From Paracoccaceae bacterium (GTDB lineage: Bacteria; Pseudomonadota; Alphaproteobacteria; Rhodobacterales; Rhodobacteraceae): 64,000 bases of DNA. The translations under genes were made by a program, and so were the position numbers. Within the stretch, counting starts at the first letter, position 1. The number at the start of each line of letters is the position of its first letter. The stretch covers positions 62,001-126,000 of the forward strand of contig WKFI01000014.1 in NCBI GenBank assembly GCA_014872875.1, read 5' to 3'. Of the stretch, positions 9,092 to 17,381 are shown piece after piece. The notes under the pieces were generated by a model. That model was not told the origin of the DNA, made no database searches, and worked only from the letters and a program-made list of their open reading frames with translations.

Positions 9092-9103
9092 CTTCAAAAA
9101 AAG

Positions 9104-9112
9104 TTATCCACA
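9104..9112 (+). promoter_or_regulatory. Second perfect DnaA box (TTATCCACA)
   Basis: Same 9-mer and orientation as the box at 9028–9036, placed upstream of the predicted -35 element of the repeat operon. The 67 bp between the boxes are markedly AT-rich compared with the rest of the window. Together they could place the operon under replication-linked control by DnaA; binding is untested. Confidence 0.6.
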
Positions 9113-9336
9113 GCCCGGATTTGTATCAGTTTTTCACTCAATACAGCCTCAGGTTGCATCCGAATCAGCCACAATTCGACGCTGTAAAACGCCAGTGCGA
9201 TTCGATTTCCGTGATGATTTGTCTGGACATGCAACCCAATGACTCACCCTGTGCTTGCCCTTCGACGCAGCTTCGGTGATAGATCGATCCTACCAAGTCA
9301 CGGGTCGCGATCCGACCCACCGCAGGGAGATGCGTC

Positions 9337-10116
9337 ATGAAGATTGCCACTTTCAACATCAACGGCATCAAGGCACGCGCACAGGCGCTCCCCGATTGGC
9401 TGGACGAAGCTCAGCCCGATGTAGTCTTACTGCAGGAGATCAAGTCGGTGGACCAGGCTTTCCCCCGTGATCTGTTCGAAGACCGCGGCTACAACATCGA
9501 AACCCATGGGCAGAAAAGCTTCAACGGTGTCGCCATCCTGTCGAAACTGCCGCTGGAAGATGTCACTCGCGGCCTCCCCGGTGATGACACTGATGAACAG
9601 GCCCGCTGGATCGAGGCAACCGTGGTCGGAAAACAGGCGATCCGGATCTGCGGCCTGTACTTGCCCAATGGCAACCCGGCACCGGGTCCGAAATACGACT
9701 ACAAACTCGCCTGGATGGAACGGCTTTATCACCGGGCCAAAGATCTGATGGACAGCGAAATGCCGGCCCTGATGGCAGGGGACTACAATATCATCCCGCA
9801 GCCGGAAGACGCCAAACGTCCCGAAGCCTGGGTCGAGGATGCACTCTTCCGGCCCGAAAGCCGCGCCGCCTTTCGGCGGATCGTGAACCTTGGCTTTACC
9901 GAAGCCTTCCGCAGCCGGACCCAAGGTCCCGGCCATTATTCGTTCTGGGATTACCAGGCGGGCGCATGGAATCGTGATGACGGGATCCGGATCGACCATT
10001 TCCTGTTAACCCCACAGGCGGCGGATCTGCTACGCGACTGCCAGATCGACAAGGATATTCGAGGTCGGGAAAAACCCTCCGATCACGTTCCGGTCTGGGT
10101 CGAACTGGACCTCTGA
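9337..10116 (+). CDS. xthA: Exodeoxyribonuclease III (AP endonuclease)
   Basis: 259 aa, typical for ExoIII-type EEP-superfamily nucleases that cut DNA 5' of abasic sites in base-excision repair. Catalytic motifs are intact: FNINGIKAR with N9, LLQEIK with the metal-binding E34, LYLPNGNP, GDYNI with the Asp/Asn pair, and RIDHFL ... SDHVPV with the final catalytic Asp–His. The gene stands alone, divergent from the repeat operon. A GGGAGA site lies 7–8 nt before the ATG. Confidence 0.95.
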   Translation: MKIATFNINGIKARAQALPDWLDEAQPDVVLLQEIKSVDQAFPRDLFEDRGYNIETHGQKSFNGVAILSKLPLEDVTRGLPGDDTDEQARWIEATVVGKQAIRICGLYLPNGNPAPGPKYDYKLAWMERLYHRAKDLMDSEMPALMAGDYNIIPQPEDAKRPEAWVEDALFRPESRAAFRRIVNLGFTEAFRSRTQGPGHYSFWDYQAGAWNRDDGIRIDHFLLTPQAADLLRDCQIDKDIRGREKPSDHVPVWVELDL

Positions 10117-10242
10117 TACTAAACCGCGCTTCGGCAAGAAGCCCACCAGAAATCTGAATCGGGGGTCTGTGTGACCTGCAACTGTTTCGCCGCCCCTGTT
10201 TCCGCTTGAGTAACAGCGGCGAATTCCCCGCAGGAATTCGGA

Positions 10243-11415
10243 TCAGGCAGCTGTGACGTCGTGGCGATAGATCCAGTCGAACTGGCGCACCATGCGCTCC
10301 GGTGCAAATCGTCCACCCAGCTTCAAAACAAGATGTGCTGCACCTCGGACAGGCGGCTGACGCAGATGGTATTTCCAGGCATTGCCATTGGCCGCCGCCA
10401 CCACCTTGGTCGCGCGATCACGGCGCCGGGCCTGATAGGTTGCCAACGCGGCTTCCGCATCCGCGTCTGTATCCAAGCTTTGCGCAAGAACCCATGCATC
10501 TTCCAACGCCATGTTAGCACCTTGCGCCATGAACGGCAGCGTCGGATGCGCCGCATCACCCAGAATTGCCACCCGGCCCCGGCTCCAGTTCTGCGCGACG
10601 GGATGCCTGAACAATCCCCACAGCCGAACCTGATCGACACGTTGCAGAATCTGTCGCGCAACCCCCTGAAATCCAGAAAAGGCCGCCCTGAGGTTGTCAG
10701 GATCATCGCTGTGATTCCAGCCTTCATCCGCCCAGGCTGATCGTTCCTGTACCGCCACAACATTGATCAGGTCACCGCCACGCAGCGGATAGACCACGAT
10801 GTGACACCCCGGCCCCATGAACACCTGCGCCTCGTTCGGTAGGTTCAGATCATTCGGAATGGTCGCCCGCCAAGCCACCTGCCCGGTGAAAAACGGTTTA
10901 TCCGCGCCGTTCAGCGCCACCCGCGCCTTTGAATGCAGTCCATCTGCTCCGATGACGATATCGGATCTCCTGTACGCCCCGTTGGCCAGATCAACGACCG
11001 GGGCCGGATCGGCCTGAACTTTGGCAACCTTCTGCAACAGCCGGATCTGAACGCCGGACTGGCGAACCGCATCGGCAAGCAGATCAACAAGGTCGGACCG
11101 GTGCACAAAATAGAAATCCTGATCAGAGGCGTGCTTTGCCAGATCCAAACGAAGCACTTCACCCGGACGCGCATAGTCCCTCAGAACTACGGCCTCGGCC
11201 CGCACCGATCGTTGCTTCAGCACGTTTTCGACCCCGACGGCCTTGAGCACCGACACACCATTCGGACTGATCTGGAGACCCGCCCCCACTTCGGTGATCG
11301 CTTCGGCCTGCTCCAGCACGGTGACATCCGCCCCTCTTTGCCGCAAACACAGCGCAGCCGCCAGCCCACCGATCCCGGCGCCTACAATGGTGACTTTGCG
11401 ATCCAAGAGACTCAT
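10243..11415 (-). CDS. FAD-dependent aromatic-ring monooxygenase (salicylate / 3-hydroxybenzoate hydroxylase type)
   Basis: 390 aa, a group A flavoprotein hydroxylase. The three family fingerprints are present: the dinucleotide fold VGAGIGGLAAALCLRQRGA near residue 10, the DG motif VIGADGLHSKAR about mid-protein, and the GD motif AILGDAAHPTLPFMAQGANM that binds FAD ribityl. The closest described functions are salicylate 1-hydroxylase and 3-hydroxybenzoate 6-hydroxylase; the substrate cannot be assigned because no aromatic-pathway genes lie beside it. No close operon partner: dksA lies downstream-to-upstream on the same strand, separated by its own terminator. Confidence 0.85.
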   Translation of the reverse strand: MSLLDRKVTIVGAGIGGLAAALCLRQRGADVTVLEQAEAITEVGAGLQISPNGVSVLKAVGVENVLKQRSVRAEAVVLRDYARPGEVLRLDLAKHASDQDFYFVHRSDLVDLLADAVRQSGVQIRLLQKVAKVQADPAPVVDLANGAYRRSDIVIGADGLHSKARVALNGADKPFFTGQVAWRATIPNDLNLPNEAQVFMGPGCHIVVYPLRGGDLINVVAVQERSAWADEGWNHSDDPDNLRAAFSGFQGVARQILQRVDQVRLWGLFRHPVAQNWSRGRVAILGDAAHPTLPFMAQGANMALEDAWVLAQSLDTDADAEAALATYQARRRDRATKVVAAANGNAWKYHLRQPPVRGAAHLVLKLGGRFAPERMVRQFDWIYRHDVTAA

Positions 11416-11489
11416 GCGCCCCCTTTACAGCGTATGTTGTCCGGTTTGAACCGGCAAACCGTGCCATCCCCGTGCCTTGAACAAGATAA

Positions 11490-11525
11490 AGAAAAAAGAA
11501 AAGCCGAGGTATACACCCCGGCTTT
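11490..11525 (-). terminator. Rho-independent terminator after the dksA-like gene
   Basis: On the minus strand a GC stem with AAAGCCG and CGGCTTT arms (11500–11525) is followed by a T-rich run. It lies 40 bp beyond the dksA-like stop codon and separates that gene from the monooxygenase. Confidence 0.75.
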
Positions 11526-11565
11526 CAGGAAATCGTGGTCACCCGTCAAAGGGCCCACGAAAGTC

Positions 11566-11988
11566 TCAGTCGTCGCGATGCACTTTTTCCCGACGCTCGT
11601 GACGCTCCTGGGCTTCCAGGCTCATCGTGGCGATGGGGCGCGCATCCAGACGCTTCAGCGAAATCGGCTCACCGGTCACTTCGCAGTAGCCGTATTCGCC
11701 TTCGTCGATCCGGCGCAAGGCACTGTCGATCTTGGCGACCAGCTTGCGCTGGCGATCCCGCGTCCGCAGTTCCAGGGCCCGGTCGGTTTCTTCACTGGCA
11801 CGGTCCGCCACATCCGGGATGTTGCGCGTGCTGTCCTGAAGACCCTCGATGGTTTCCTTGCTGTCCGCCAGCAGCTCCTGTTTCCAATTTAGCAGCTTGC
11901 GGCGGAAATACTCCTGCTGCTTTTCATTCATGAAAGGTTCATTGTCAGCCGGCTTGTAGTCATCCGGCAGAAACACTTCCTGATTCAT
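11566..11988 (-). CDS. dksA: DksA-type RNA-polymerase-binding regulator, single-Cys form
   Basis: 140 aa from the ATG at 11988; the longer reading to 12093 adds low-complexity residues. DksA binds the secondary channel of RNA polymerase and works with ppGpp in the stringent response. The coiled-coil region carries the acidic tip (RNIPDVADRASEETDRALELR), and the C-terminal globular part reads YGYCEVTGEPISLKRLDARP followed by MSLEAQERHERREKVH. The classical four-Cys zinc finger is reduced to one Cys (CxxT), as in DksA relatives known from Rhodobacter. It ends in its own terminator. Confidence 0.9.
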   Translation of the reverse strand: MNQEVFLPDDYKPADNEPFMNEKQQEYFRRKLLNWKQELLADSKETIEGLQDSTRNIPDVADRASEETDRALELRTRDRQRKLVAKIDSALRRIDEGEYGYCEVTGEPISLKRLDARPIATMSLEAQERHERREKVHRDD

Positions 11989-12420
11989 TTCGGCTCCTTC
12001 GGCATTGCCAGAGTGACCGGCGGAAGAATTATGCGCCGACATCTGGCCCCCCCTCTGGTCGCAGGCTTTAGCGGACGGCCCGACGATTGTCACTACACAA
12101 AAACTCAGGCGACCCGGGACGTTCCGGAAAGTTCCAATTCTCGATGATTTTGAACAAAAATCCCGTGGATTTCACACGATTGTCCTCACCAGACAGGCAT
12201 TCACAGGAAAATATCTTGCATTGTCCTGAAAGACGTCCGGGTCAAGATACCCTACCCATTACTAAACGACTCAGTTCACGCTAAAGCGACTCGGATTGGA
12301 CTGAGACACAAGCAAAGACCTACGCGGCGTCAAAAAGGCGTCACCCTGCACGCCCCCTTGCCGCGCAGAAAGTGATTGCTATTGTGCAGATCGAATTCCC
12401 AGACCCGCGCGAGGATTAGC
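11989..12420. other. Divergent spacer between dksA and moxR
   Basis: 432 bp with no convincing gene. It must contain the dksA promoter (minus) and the promoter of the MoxR cluster (plus). A GAGGA ribosome site sits just before the moxR ATG at 12421. I see no strong palindrome or riboswitch. Confidence 0.6.
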
Positions 12421-13260
12421 ATGAAATTCGACGGCACAGCCGACTATGTGGCAACCGAAGACCTGAAAGTTGCAGTGAACGCAGCCGTAACGCTGGAGCG
12501 CCCGCTGCTGGTCAAAGGCGAGCCCGGCACGGGCAAGACCGAACTGGCCCGACAGGTCGCCAGCGCATTGGGTCTGCGGATGATCGAATGGAATGTGAAG
12601 TCGACGACCCGCGCACAGCAGGGCTTGTACGAATATGACGCGGTCAGCCGCTTGCGCGACAGCCAGCTGGGCGAAGAACGCGTGCACGACGTCAAGAACT
12701 ACATCAAGCGCGGCAAACTGTGGGAAGCCTTCGACGCGGACGAAAAAGTTGTCCTGCTGATCGACGAAATCGACAAGGCGGATATCGAGTTTCCGAACGA
12801 CCTGCTCCAAGAGCTCGATAAAATGGAATTCCACGTCTACGAGACCGGTGAGACGATCAAGGCGAAACACCGCCCGATCATGATCATCACCTCGAACAAT
12901 GAAAAGGAACTGCCGGACGCGTTTCTGCGCCGCTGTTTCTTCCACTATATCCGTTTCCCGGATGCGGACACGATGAAGAAGATCGTCGAGGTGCACCACC
13001 CGGGGATCAAGGAGCAGCTTCTGACCACCGCTCTGACCCAGTTCTACGAAATCCGGGACACTTCGGGCCTAAAGAAGAAGCCGTCGACCTCGGAAGTTCT
13101 GGACTGGTTGAAACTTCTTCTGGCCGAAGATCTCACTGCCGAGGATCTGGCTCGGGACGGGGCAAATGCCTTGCCGAAGCTGCACGGCGCGCTGTTGAAA
13201 AACGAACAGGATGTGCATCTGTTTGAACGGCTGGCCTTCATGGCACGCGGCCAGCGCTGA
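12421..13260 (+). CDS. MoxR-family AAA+ ATPase
   Basis: 279 aa from the ATG at 12421, preceded by GAGGA (the upstream in-frame start at 12376 has none). Walker A GEPGTGKT at residues 33–40 and Walker B VVLLIDEIDKAD at 110–121 are intact, followed by sensor-type Asn residues in MIITSNNEKELPDAFLRR. MoxR ATPases act as chaperones that activate partner proteins containing a von Willebrand A domain. The matching VWA gene follows two genes later (15249–16433), so the group 12421–16433 is best read as one functional cluster. Confidence 0.92.
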   Translation: MKFDGTADYVATEDLKVAVNAAVTLERPLLVKGEPGTGKTELARQVASALGLRMIEWNVKSTTRAQQGLYEYDAVSRLRDSQLGEERVHDVKNYIKRGKLWEAFDADEKVVLLIDEIDKADIEFPNDLLQELDKMEFHVYETGETIKAKHRPIMIITSNNEKELPDAFLRRCFFHYIRFPDADTMKKIVEVHHPGIKEQLLTTALTQFYEIRDTSGLKKKPSTSEVLDWLKLLLAEDLTAEDLARDGANALPKLHGALLKNEQDVHLFERLAFMARGQR

Positions 13261-13680
13261 ACGACTGAGCAGTTCAAGCCAACACTTGGCTCAAGCCGCT
13301 TCTGTGCGGCTTGACCAAAAGTTCTCCGAACCTCTTTCTCCCAAAGTGCAAGGCGCGCTTTGCGAAGCGTTTGGTACACCGTCAACAGCACAGTGTCGCC
13401 TGGACGACCTTGGACAGAGATGGCCACGAAAGGGGCCACGACCTTTCCTTAGCGGCAATTGCCGCGAAGCGGTCGGACTCCCTTCACAGTTTTGCCCAAA
13501 TGGCCTATCACTTTGGGACGGATTGCGTGTGTTTTGATTTTGGGGATGTTCTGCGTTGAAGGCTTGTGACCAAGGTCCTGCATCAGGTGTGTTCACGGCA
13601 ATGGGCCGGCTTTCGGGTTGGACCACGCGCGTCGTATCCGTCCGCCGATCCGCTGTATGGTATGTTGCGGGGCGTGTTCG
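13261..13680. other. Gene-free spacer with a possible degraded or dispersed repeat
   Basis: 420 bp between moxR and the DUF2927 gene. Apart from the hairpin at 13291–13314 it holds no gene with a start and family signature. The stretch 13310–13560 has coding-like open frames on both strands and a GCGGCAATTGCCGC palindrome-like core at about 13451–13464, which suggests a worn-out gene or an intergenic repeat family. Confidence 0.4.
13291..13314 (+). terminator. Hairpin after moxR
   Basis: Perfect 9-bp stem TCAAGCCGC / GCGGCTTGA with a 6-nt loop, 30 bp after the moxR stop codon. No clear T-run follows, so it may be a weak terminator or an RNA-stabilising hairpin. Confidence 0.45.
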
Positions 13681-15066
13681 ATGATTTGCACTAAGCTCCG
13701 GACATCCCTGTTTACCGTTGTGGCCACTCTGTCGCTGGCGGCCTGTGACACGGTTCCATTCGAGGACACCCCCACACGCGCCCAGATCGCCGACAGCACG
13801 CTGCCGCCGATGAAGGCCTTCCCGCAAGCCCATCCCAGCGCGCCTACCCGGTCGAACGGCAATATCGCAGCCGATTTTCTTGACTTGCATTTCAAGCTGG
13901 AAAGCGGCCGGGAACTGCCCCTTTTCACACGGTTCGAAGGCCCGATCACCATTCGCGTGACCGGCGATCCGCCACCCAGCCTGAACAATGATCTATCCAA
14001 ACTGCTGGCGCGTCTCCGGTCCGAGGCTCAGATCAATATCAGCCAGGTCTCGTCGGGTGAGGCAAATATCACCATCCAGGCGGTCAGCCGGAGAGAGATT
14101 CGCAAGGCGCTGCCGCAAGCGGCCTGTTTCGTGGTTCCCAACGTCTCCAGCCTCAAGGAGTTTCGCCGCGATCGTCACAAGGCCAAGACCAATTGGGGCT
14201 TGCTGACTGAACGCAGTCGTCTTGGGGTCTTCATCCCCAATGACGGCAGCCCACAGGAAATCCGCGATTGCCTGCACGAGGAACTGGCCCAGGCACTCGG
14301 ACCTTTGAATGACCTCTACCGGCTCAGCGATTCCGTCTTCAACGATGACGATACCCATGCCGTGCTGACCGGGTTCGACATGCTGATCCTGCGCGCCACC
14401 TATGCGCCTGAGCTGCGTTCTGGCATGCCCAAAGGCACGGTCGCAGCCCGGCTGCCTCAAATCCTGGCCCGAATGAACCCGCAAGGCATCAACGTGCCGA
14501 CTGTTCCGGTCTCGCCCACGCCGCGCGGCTGGGTCGAGAACGTCCAGGTCGCATTGGGCCCGGGCACCGAACCGGAAGACCGCAGACGCGCCGCCAATGC
14601 CGCAGCCAATACCGCGCAAAGCCTGGGCTGGACAGATCACCGTCGTGCGTTTTCACACTCCATGCTGGGTCGCATGACCCAAGGATACGATTCCGACCTG
14701 GCCATCCGTCATTACCAGACGGCGATGTACTATCTGGAACGTACTCCGGGCACCCGCGTGCATCAGGCTCACATCGCCACCCGCCTGGCCGCGTATGAGA
14801 TTTCGCGCGGAAATGGCGATGCTGCCTTGCAAAGACTTCGCCCGCATCTATCTGTCGCCGCACAAGCCGAAAACGCGGTCCTCCTGTCCACCCTCATGTT
14901 GCTTCAGGCCGAAGCACTGGACCTGGTGAACCGCCCGGACGAGGCCCGCGTGGTCAGGCTGGACAGCCTGGGCTGGGCACGATACGGGTTCGGCTCGGAT
15001 TGGGCGGTTCGGGCCAAGATGCAGGAAATCGCGGCCCTGAACCCGAAACATAAAACGGGCGGCTGA
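13681..15066 (+). CDS. Lipoprotein with DUF2927-type domain
   Basis: 461 aa from the ATG at 13681. The N-terminus is a lipoprotein signal (MICTKLRTSLFTVVATLSLAAC) whose lipobox LAAC would be cut before the Cys and lipidated. The body matches the pattern of DUF2927 proteins of alphaproteobacteria: IRVTGDPPPSL, then CFVVPN, IPNDGSPQEIRDCLHEELAQALGPLNDLYRLSDSVFNDDD-type segments, reminiscent of metal-free zincin-like folds because of the HEELAQ sequence. The C-terminal 150 residues are helical and TPR-like. The function is unknown. Its place between MoxR and VWA partners suggests an envelope role in the same cluster. Confidence 0.8.
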   Translation: MICTKLRTSLFTVVATLSLAACDTVPFEDTPTRAQIADSTLPPMKAFPQAHPSAPTRSNGNIAADFLDLHFKLESGRELPLFTRFEGPITIRVTGDPPPSLNNDLSKLLARLRSEAQINISQVSSGEANITIQAVSRREIRKALPQAACFVVPNVSSLKEFRRDRHKAKTNWGLLTERSRLGVFIPNDGSPQEIRDCLHEELAQALGPLNDLYRLSDSVFNDDDTHAVLTGFDMLILRATYAPELRSGMPKGTVAARLPQILARMNPQGINVPTVPVSPTPRGWVENVQVALGPGTEPEDRRRAANAAANTAQSLGWTDHRRAFSHSMLGRMTQGYDSDLAIRHYQTAMYYLERTPGTRVHQAHIATRLAAYEISRGNGDAALQRLRPHLSVAAQAENAVLLSTLMLLQAEALDLVNRPDEARVVRLDSLGWARYGFGSDWAVRAKMQEIAALNPKHKTGG

Positions 15067-15068
15067 AC

Positions 15069-15236
15069 ATGATCATCATCGCTGCAATTCTGCTGGGCGC
15101 GACCCTGGGTGCGCGCACGGCCAAAAAACGTGGCGGCGTATTGGCGGATATCCTGCAATATGCTGCAGTTTACGCTATCGCCTTTGGCATAGCCGGGACT
15201 ATTCTGACGCTGTTGATCGACCGCTACGCGCTCTAA
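15069..15236 (+). CDS. 55-aa membrane protein in the MoxR–VWA cluster
   Basis: A small gene beginning 2 bp after the lipoprotein stop codon and ending 12 bp before the VWA start. The 55-aa product starts MIIIAAILLGATLGARTAKK, has a basic ARTAKKRGG turn and a second hydrophobic stretch AVYAIAFGIAGTILTLLI, so it is a two-helix hairpin with a positive cytoplasmic loop. Tight packing on both sides argues that it is real and co-translated. I know of no named family; a scaffold for the neighbouring proteins is possible. Confidence 0.75.
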   Translation: MIIIAAILLGATLGARTAKKRGGVLADILQYAAVYAIAFGIAGTILTLLIDRYAL

Positions 15237-15248
15237 CTCAGGCAGCCC

Positions 15249-16433
15249 ATGTTCCAGCCCTTCTTCGAAAACCTCCGCAATGCGTCCATCCCCGTTTCCC
15301 TGCGGGAATACCTGACCTTTCTGGAAGCGATGAAGGCCGGGCTGGCCACGTATGATATCGAGGCGTTCTACTACCTGTCGCGCGCGGCCATGGTCAAAGA
15401 TGAACGCAATATCGACAAATTCGATCGAGCCTTTGCCGCCACCTTCAAAGGGTTGGAGGAGATCTCGGTCTCTCAAGTGCTGGAGGCCGTCGACATCCCT
15501 GCCGACTGGCTTACCAAGATGGCCGAAAAGCACCTCAGCGACGAAGAAAAAGCCGAGATCGAAGCCATGGGTGGCTTCGAAAAGCTGATGGAGACGCTAC
15601 GCGAACGCCTGCAAGAGCAGGAAGGACGCCACCAGGGCGGCAACAAATGGATCGGCACTGCCGGGACTTCGCCCTTTGGCGCTTATGGCTATAACCCCGA
15701 AGGCGTGCGTATCGGCCAGAAGGAAAGCCGCCACCAGCGCGCGGTGAAGGTCTGGGACAAGCGCGAATTCAAGAATCTGGATGACACGGTCGAGCTGGGA
15801 ACCCGCAATATCAAGGTTGCGCTGAAACGCTTGCGTCGTTGGGCCCGCGAAGGCGCTGCAGACGAGCTGGATCTGGACGGCACCATCCGCGCCACCGCCG
15901 AACATGGCTATCTGGACGTTAAAACCCGTCCCGAACGGCACAACGCCGTCAAGGTGGTGATGTTTCTGGATGTGGGCGGGTCGATGGATCCGCATATCAA
16001 GGTCGTTGAAGAACTGTTTTCGGCCGCCCGCACCGAATTCAAGCATCTGGAATATTACTACTTCCACAACTGCCTGTACGAAGGTGTCTGGCGCGACAAC
16101 CGCCGACGCTGGGACGCACAAACCCCCACGCATGAGGTGCTGCGCACCTATGGCCCCGACTACAAGTGTATCTTCGTGGGTGATGCGTCGATGTCTCCTT
16201 ACGAAATCGCCTATCCGGGCGGGGCAAACGAACACTGGAATCCCGAAGCCGGACAGGTCTGGCTGCAACGCGCCCGCGATCAGTGGGCTTCGCATCTGTG
16301 GATCAATCCGGTACCGGAAAAGTACTGGGACTACACCCACTCCATCGGCATGATCCGCGAGATTTTTGAAGATCGGATGGTCCCCATGACCCTGGCCGGT
16401 CTGGAACAGGGCATGCGCGATCTGACCCGTTAA
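15249..16433 (+). CDS. VWA-domain protein (CoxE-like)
   Basis: 394 aa. The C-terminal half is a von Willebrand A fold with a MIDAS-like loop DVGGSMD at residues 241–247 (D-x-G-x-S), followed by FHNCLYEGVWRDNRRRW and FVGDASMSPYEI. The N-terminal part is helical and charged and contains the typical NIKVALKRLRRWAREG segment of CoxE/YehP-type proteins. These proteins are substrates or partners of MoxR ATPases in metal-enzyme maturation or envelope stress responses. The MoxR gene is three genes upstream on the same strand. Confidence 0.88.
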   Translation: MFQPFFENLRNASIPVSLREYLTFLEAMKAGLATYDIEAFYYLSRAAMVKDERNIDKFDRAFAATFKGLEEISVSQVLEAVDIPADWLTKMAEKHLSDEEKAEIEAMGGFEKLMETLRERLQEQEGRHQGGNKWIGTAGTSPFGAYGYNPEGVRIGQKESRHQRAVKVWDKREFKNLDDTVELGTRNIKVALKRLRRWAREGAADELDLDGTIRATAEHGYLDVKTRPERHNAVKVVMFLDVGGSMDPHIKVVEELFSAARTEFKHLEYYYFHNCLYEGVWRDNRRRWDAQTPTHEVLRTYGPDYKCIFVGDASMSPYEIAYPGGANEHWNPEAGQVWLQRARDQWASHLWINPVPEKYWDYTHSIGMIREIFEDRMVPMTLAGLEQGMRDLTR

Positions 16434-16547
16434 GGCACCTCCGTCACGATTACGTAGTGTCACCTGACCGCACCGTACAACGCATGGTTGCCAGCCTAGG
16501 CTACGCCTCGTAACCTGAACCCAACATTCGATTATTTGGTGTCAGGC

Positions 16548-17381
16548 ATGATCCTTCTTAAGCGGGTTCTACGGGAACCTCTGATCCAGTTCCTTGTATT
16601 GGGCGCATTGGTGTTTGGTTTGTACGGCCTCGTTTCTGATGCGCCCGAACCTGTGCAAAACAATGAAATTGTCATCACTCAGGACACCATCGAACAGGCC
16701 CGTGCCCGTTTTGCTGCCACTTGGCAGCGCCAAGCGACTGAGCAGGAGTTGGACACCTTGATCGACGCGCTGATCGTACAGGAAATCCTGGTGCGTGAGG
16801 CCGAGGCTCTGTCTTTGGATCAGAACGATACGGTCATCCGGCAACGACTGGTTCAGAAGATGACTTTTCTTCTGGATGCGGCCGCCGCCGCACAGCCGCC
16901 CGCTCAGGAAGAGCTGCAAAGGTTCTTTGACGAAAACGCAGACACTTACCGCGCCCCTGCACAACTGGCCTTTGATCAGGTCTATCTGGGCACCAGCCCG
17001 GACAATGCCGCCATCTCCGGGACCCTCAGCGCCTTGCGCACCGGTGCCGCTCCGCAAGACCTGGGAGAGTCCACGCTCCTTCCCGCCCAGGTTCCCCTGT
17101 CCCAGTACCGCACTGTGGATGCGACTTTTGGGAATGGGTTCTTCAATCAGATCGAAGGCCTTGAAGATGACAACTGGTCCGGCCCGATACAATCCGGCTA
17201 TGGCCTGCACCTGGTTCGGATCACCGATCGGGTTGTCCCCGCTCTTCCGGATCTGGAGCAGATCAGCGATCGAGTCGCCGAAGATCTGAACCGCCTGCGC
17301 GCGCAGGACCTGCAACAACAACAGATCGACCGATTGCGGGACCGTTATGTTGTCGTCTTCCCCAAAGGTGAGAACGAATGA
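16548..17381 (+). CDS. PpiC/SurA-type parvulin peptidyl-prolyl isomerase
   Basis: 277 aa from the ATG at 16548; a TTG at 16536 adds four residues. A single membrane anchor near the N-terminus (PLIQFLVLGALVFGLYGLV) is followed by a SurA-like helical region with ITQDTIEQARARFAATWQRQ and a C-terminal rotamase-type domain containing LAFDQVYLGTS and GLHLVRITDRVVP. It should fold or guide proteins in the periplasm. Its stop overlaps the start of the HupE gene by 4 bp (ATGA), so the pair is coupled. Confidence 0.85.
   Translation: MILLKRVLREPLIQFLVLGALVFGLYGLVSDAPEPVQNNEIVITQDTIEQARARFAATWQRQATEQELDTLIDALIVQEILVREAEALSLDQNDTVIRQRLVQKMTFLLDAAAAAQPPAQEELQRFFDENADTYRAPAQLAFDQVYLGTSPDNAAISGTLSALRTGAAPQDLGESTLLPAQVPLSQYRTVDATFGNGFFNQIEGLEDDNWSGPIQSGYGLHLVRITDRVVPALPDLEQISDRVAEDLNRLRAQDLQQQQIDRLRDRYVVVFPKGENE

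Larger units (their letters stand above)
8927..9336. other. Divergent AT-rich regulatory spacer
   Basis: 410 bp between the repeat-protein gene and xthA, which point away from each other. The AT-rich part (about 9025–9135) holds the DnaA boxes, the palindrome and a promoter for the minus strand. The part next to xthA (9140–9336) shows no gene; a GGGAGA ribosome site precedes the xthA ATG. Confidence 0.7.

Noticed and set aside
9028-9112. Chromosomal replication origin
   Set aside because: Only two DnaA boxes, no dnaA, hemE or other origin-marker gene nearby and no box cluster; a regulatory role is simpler.
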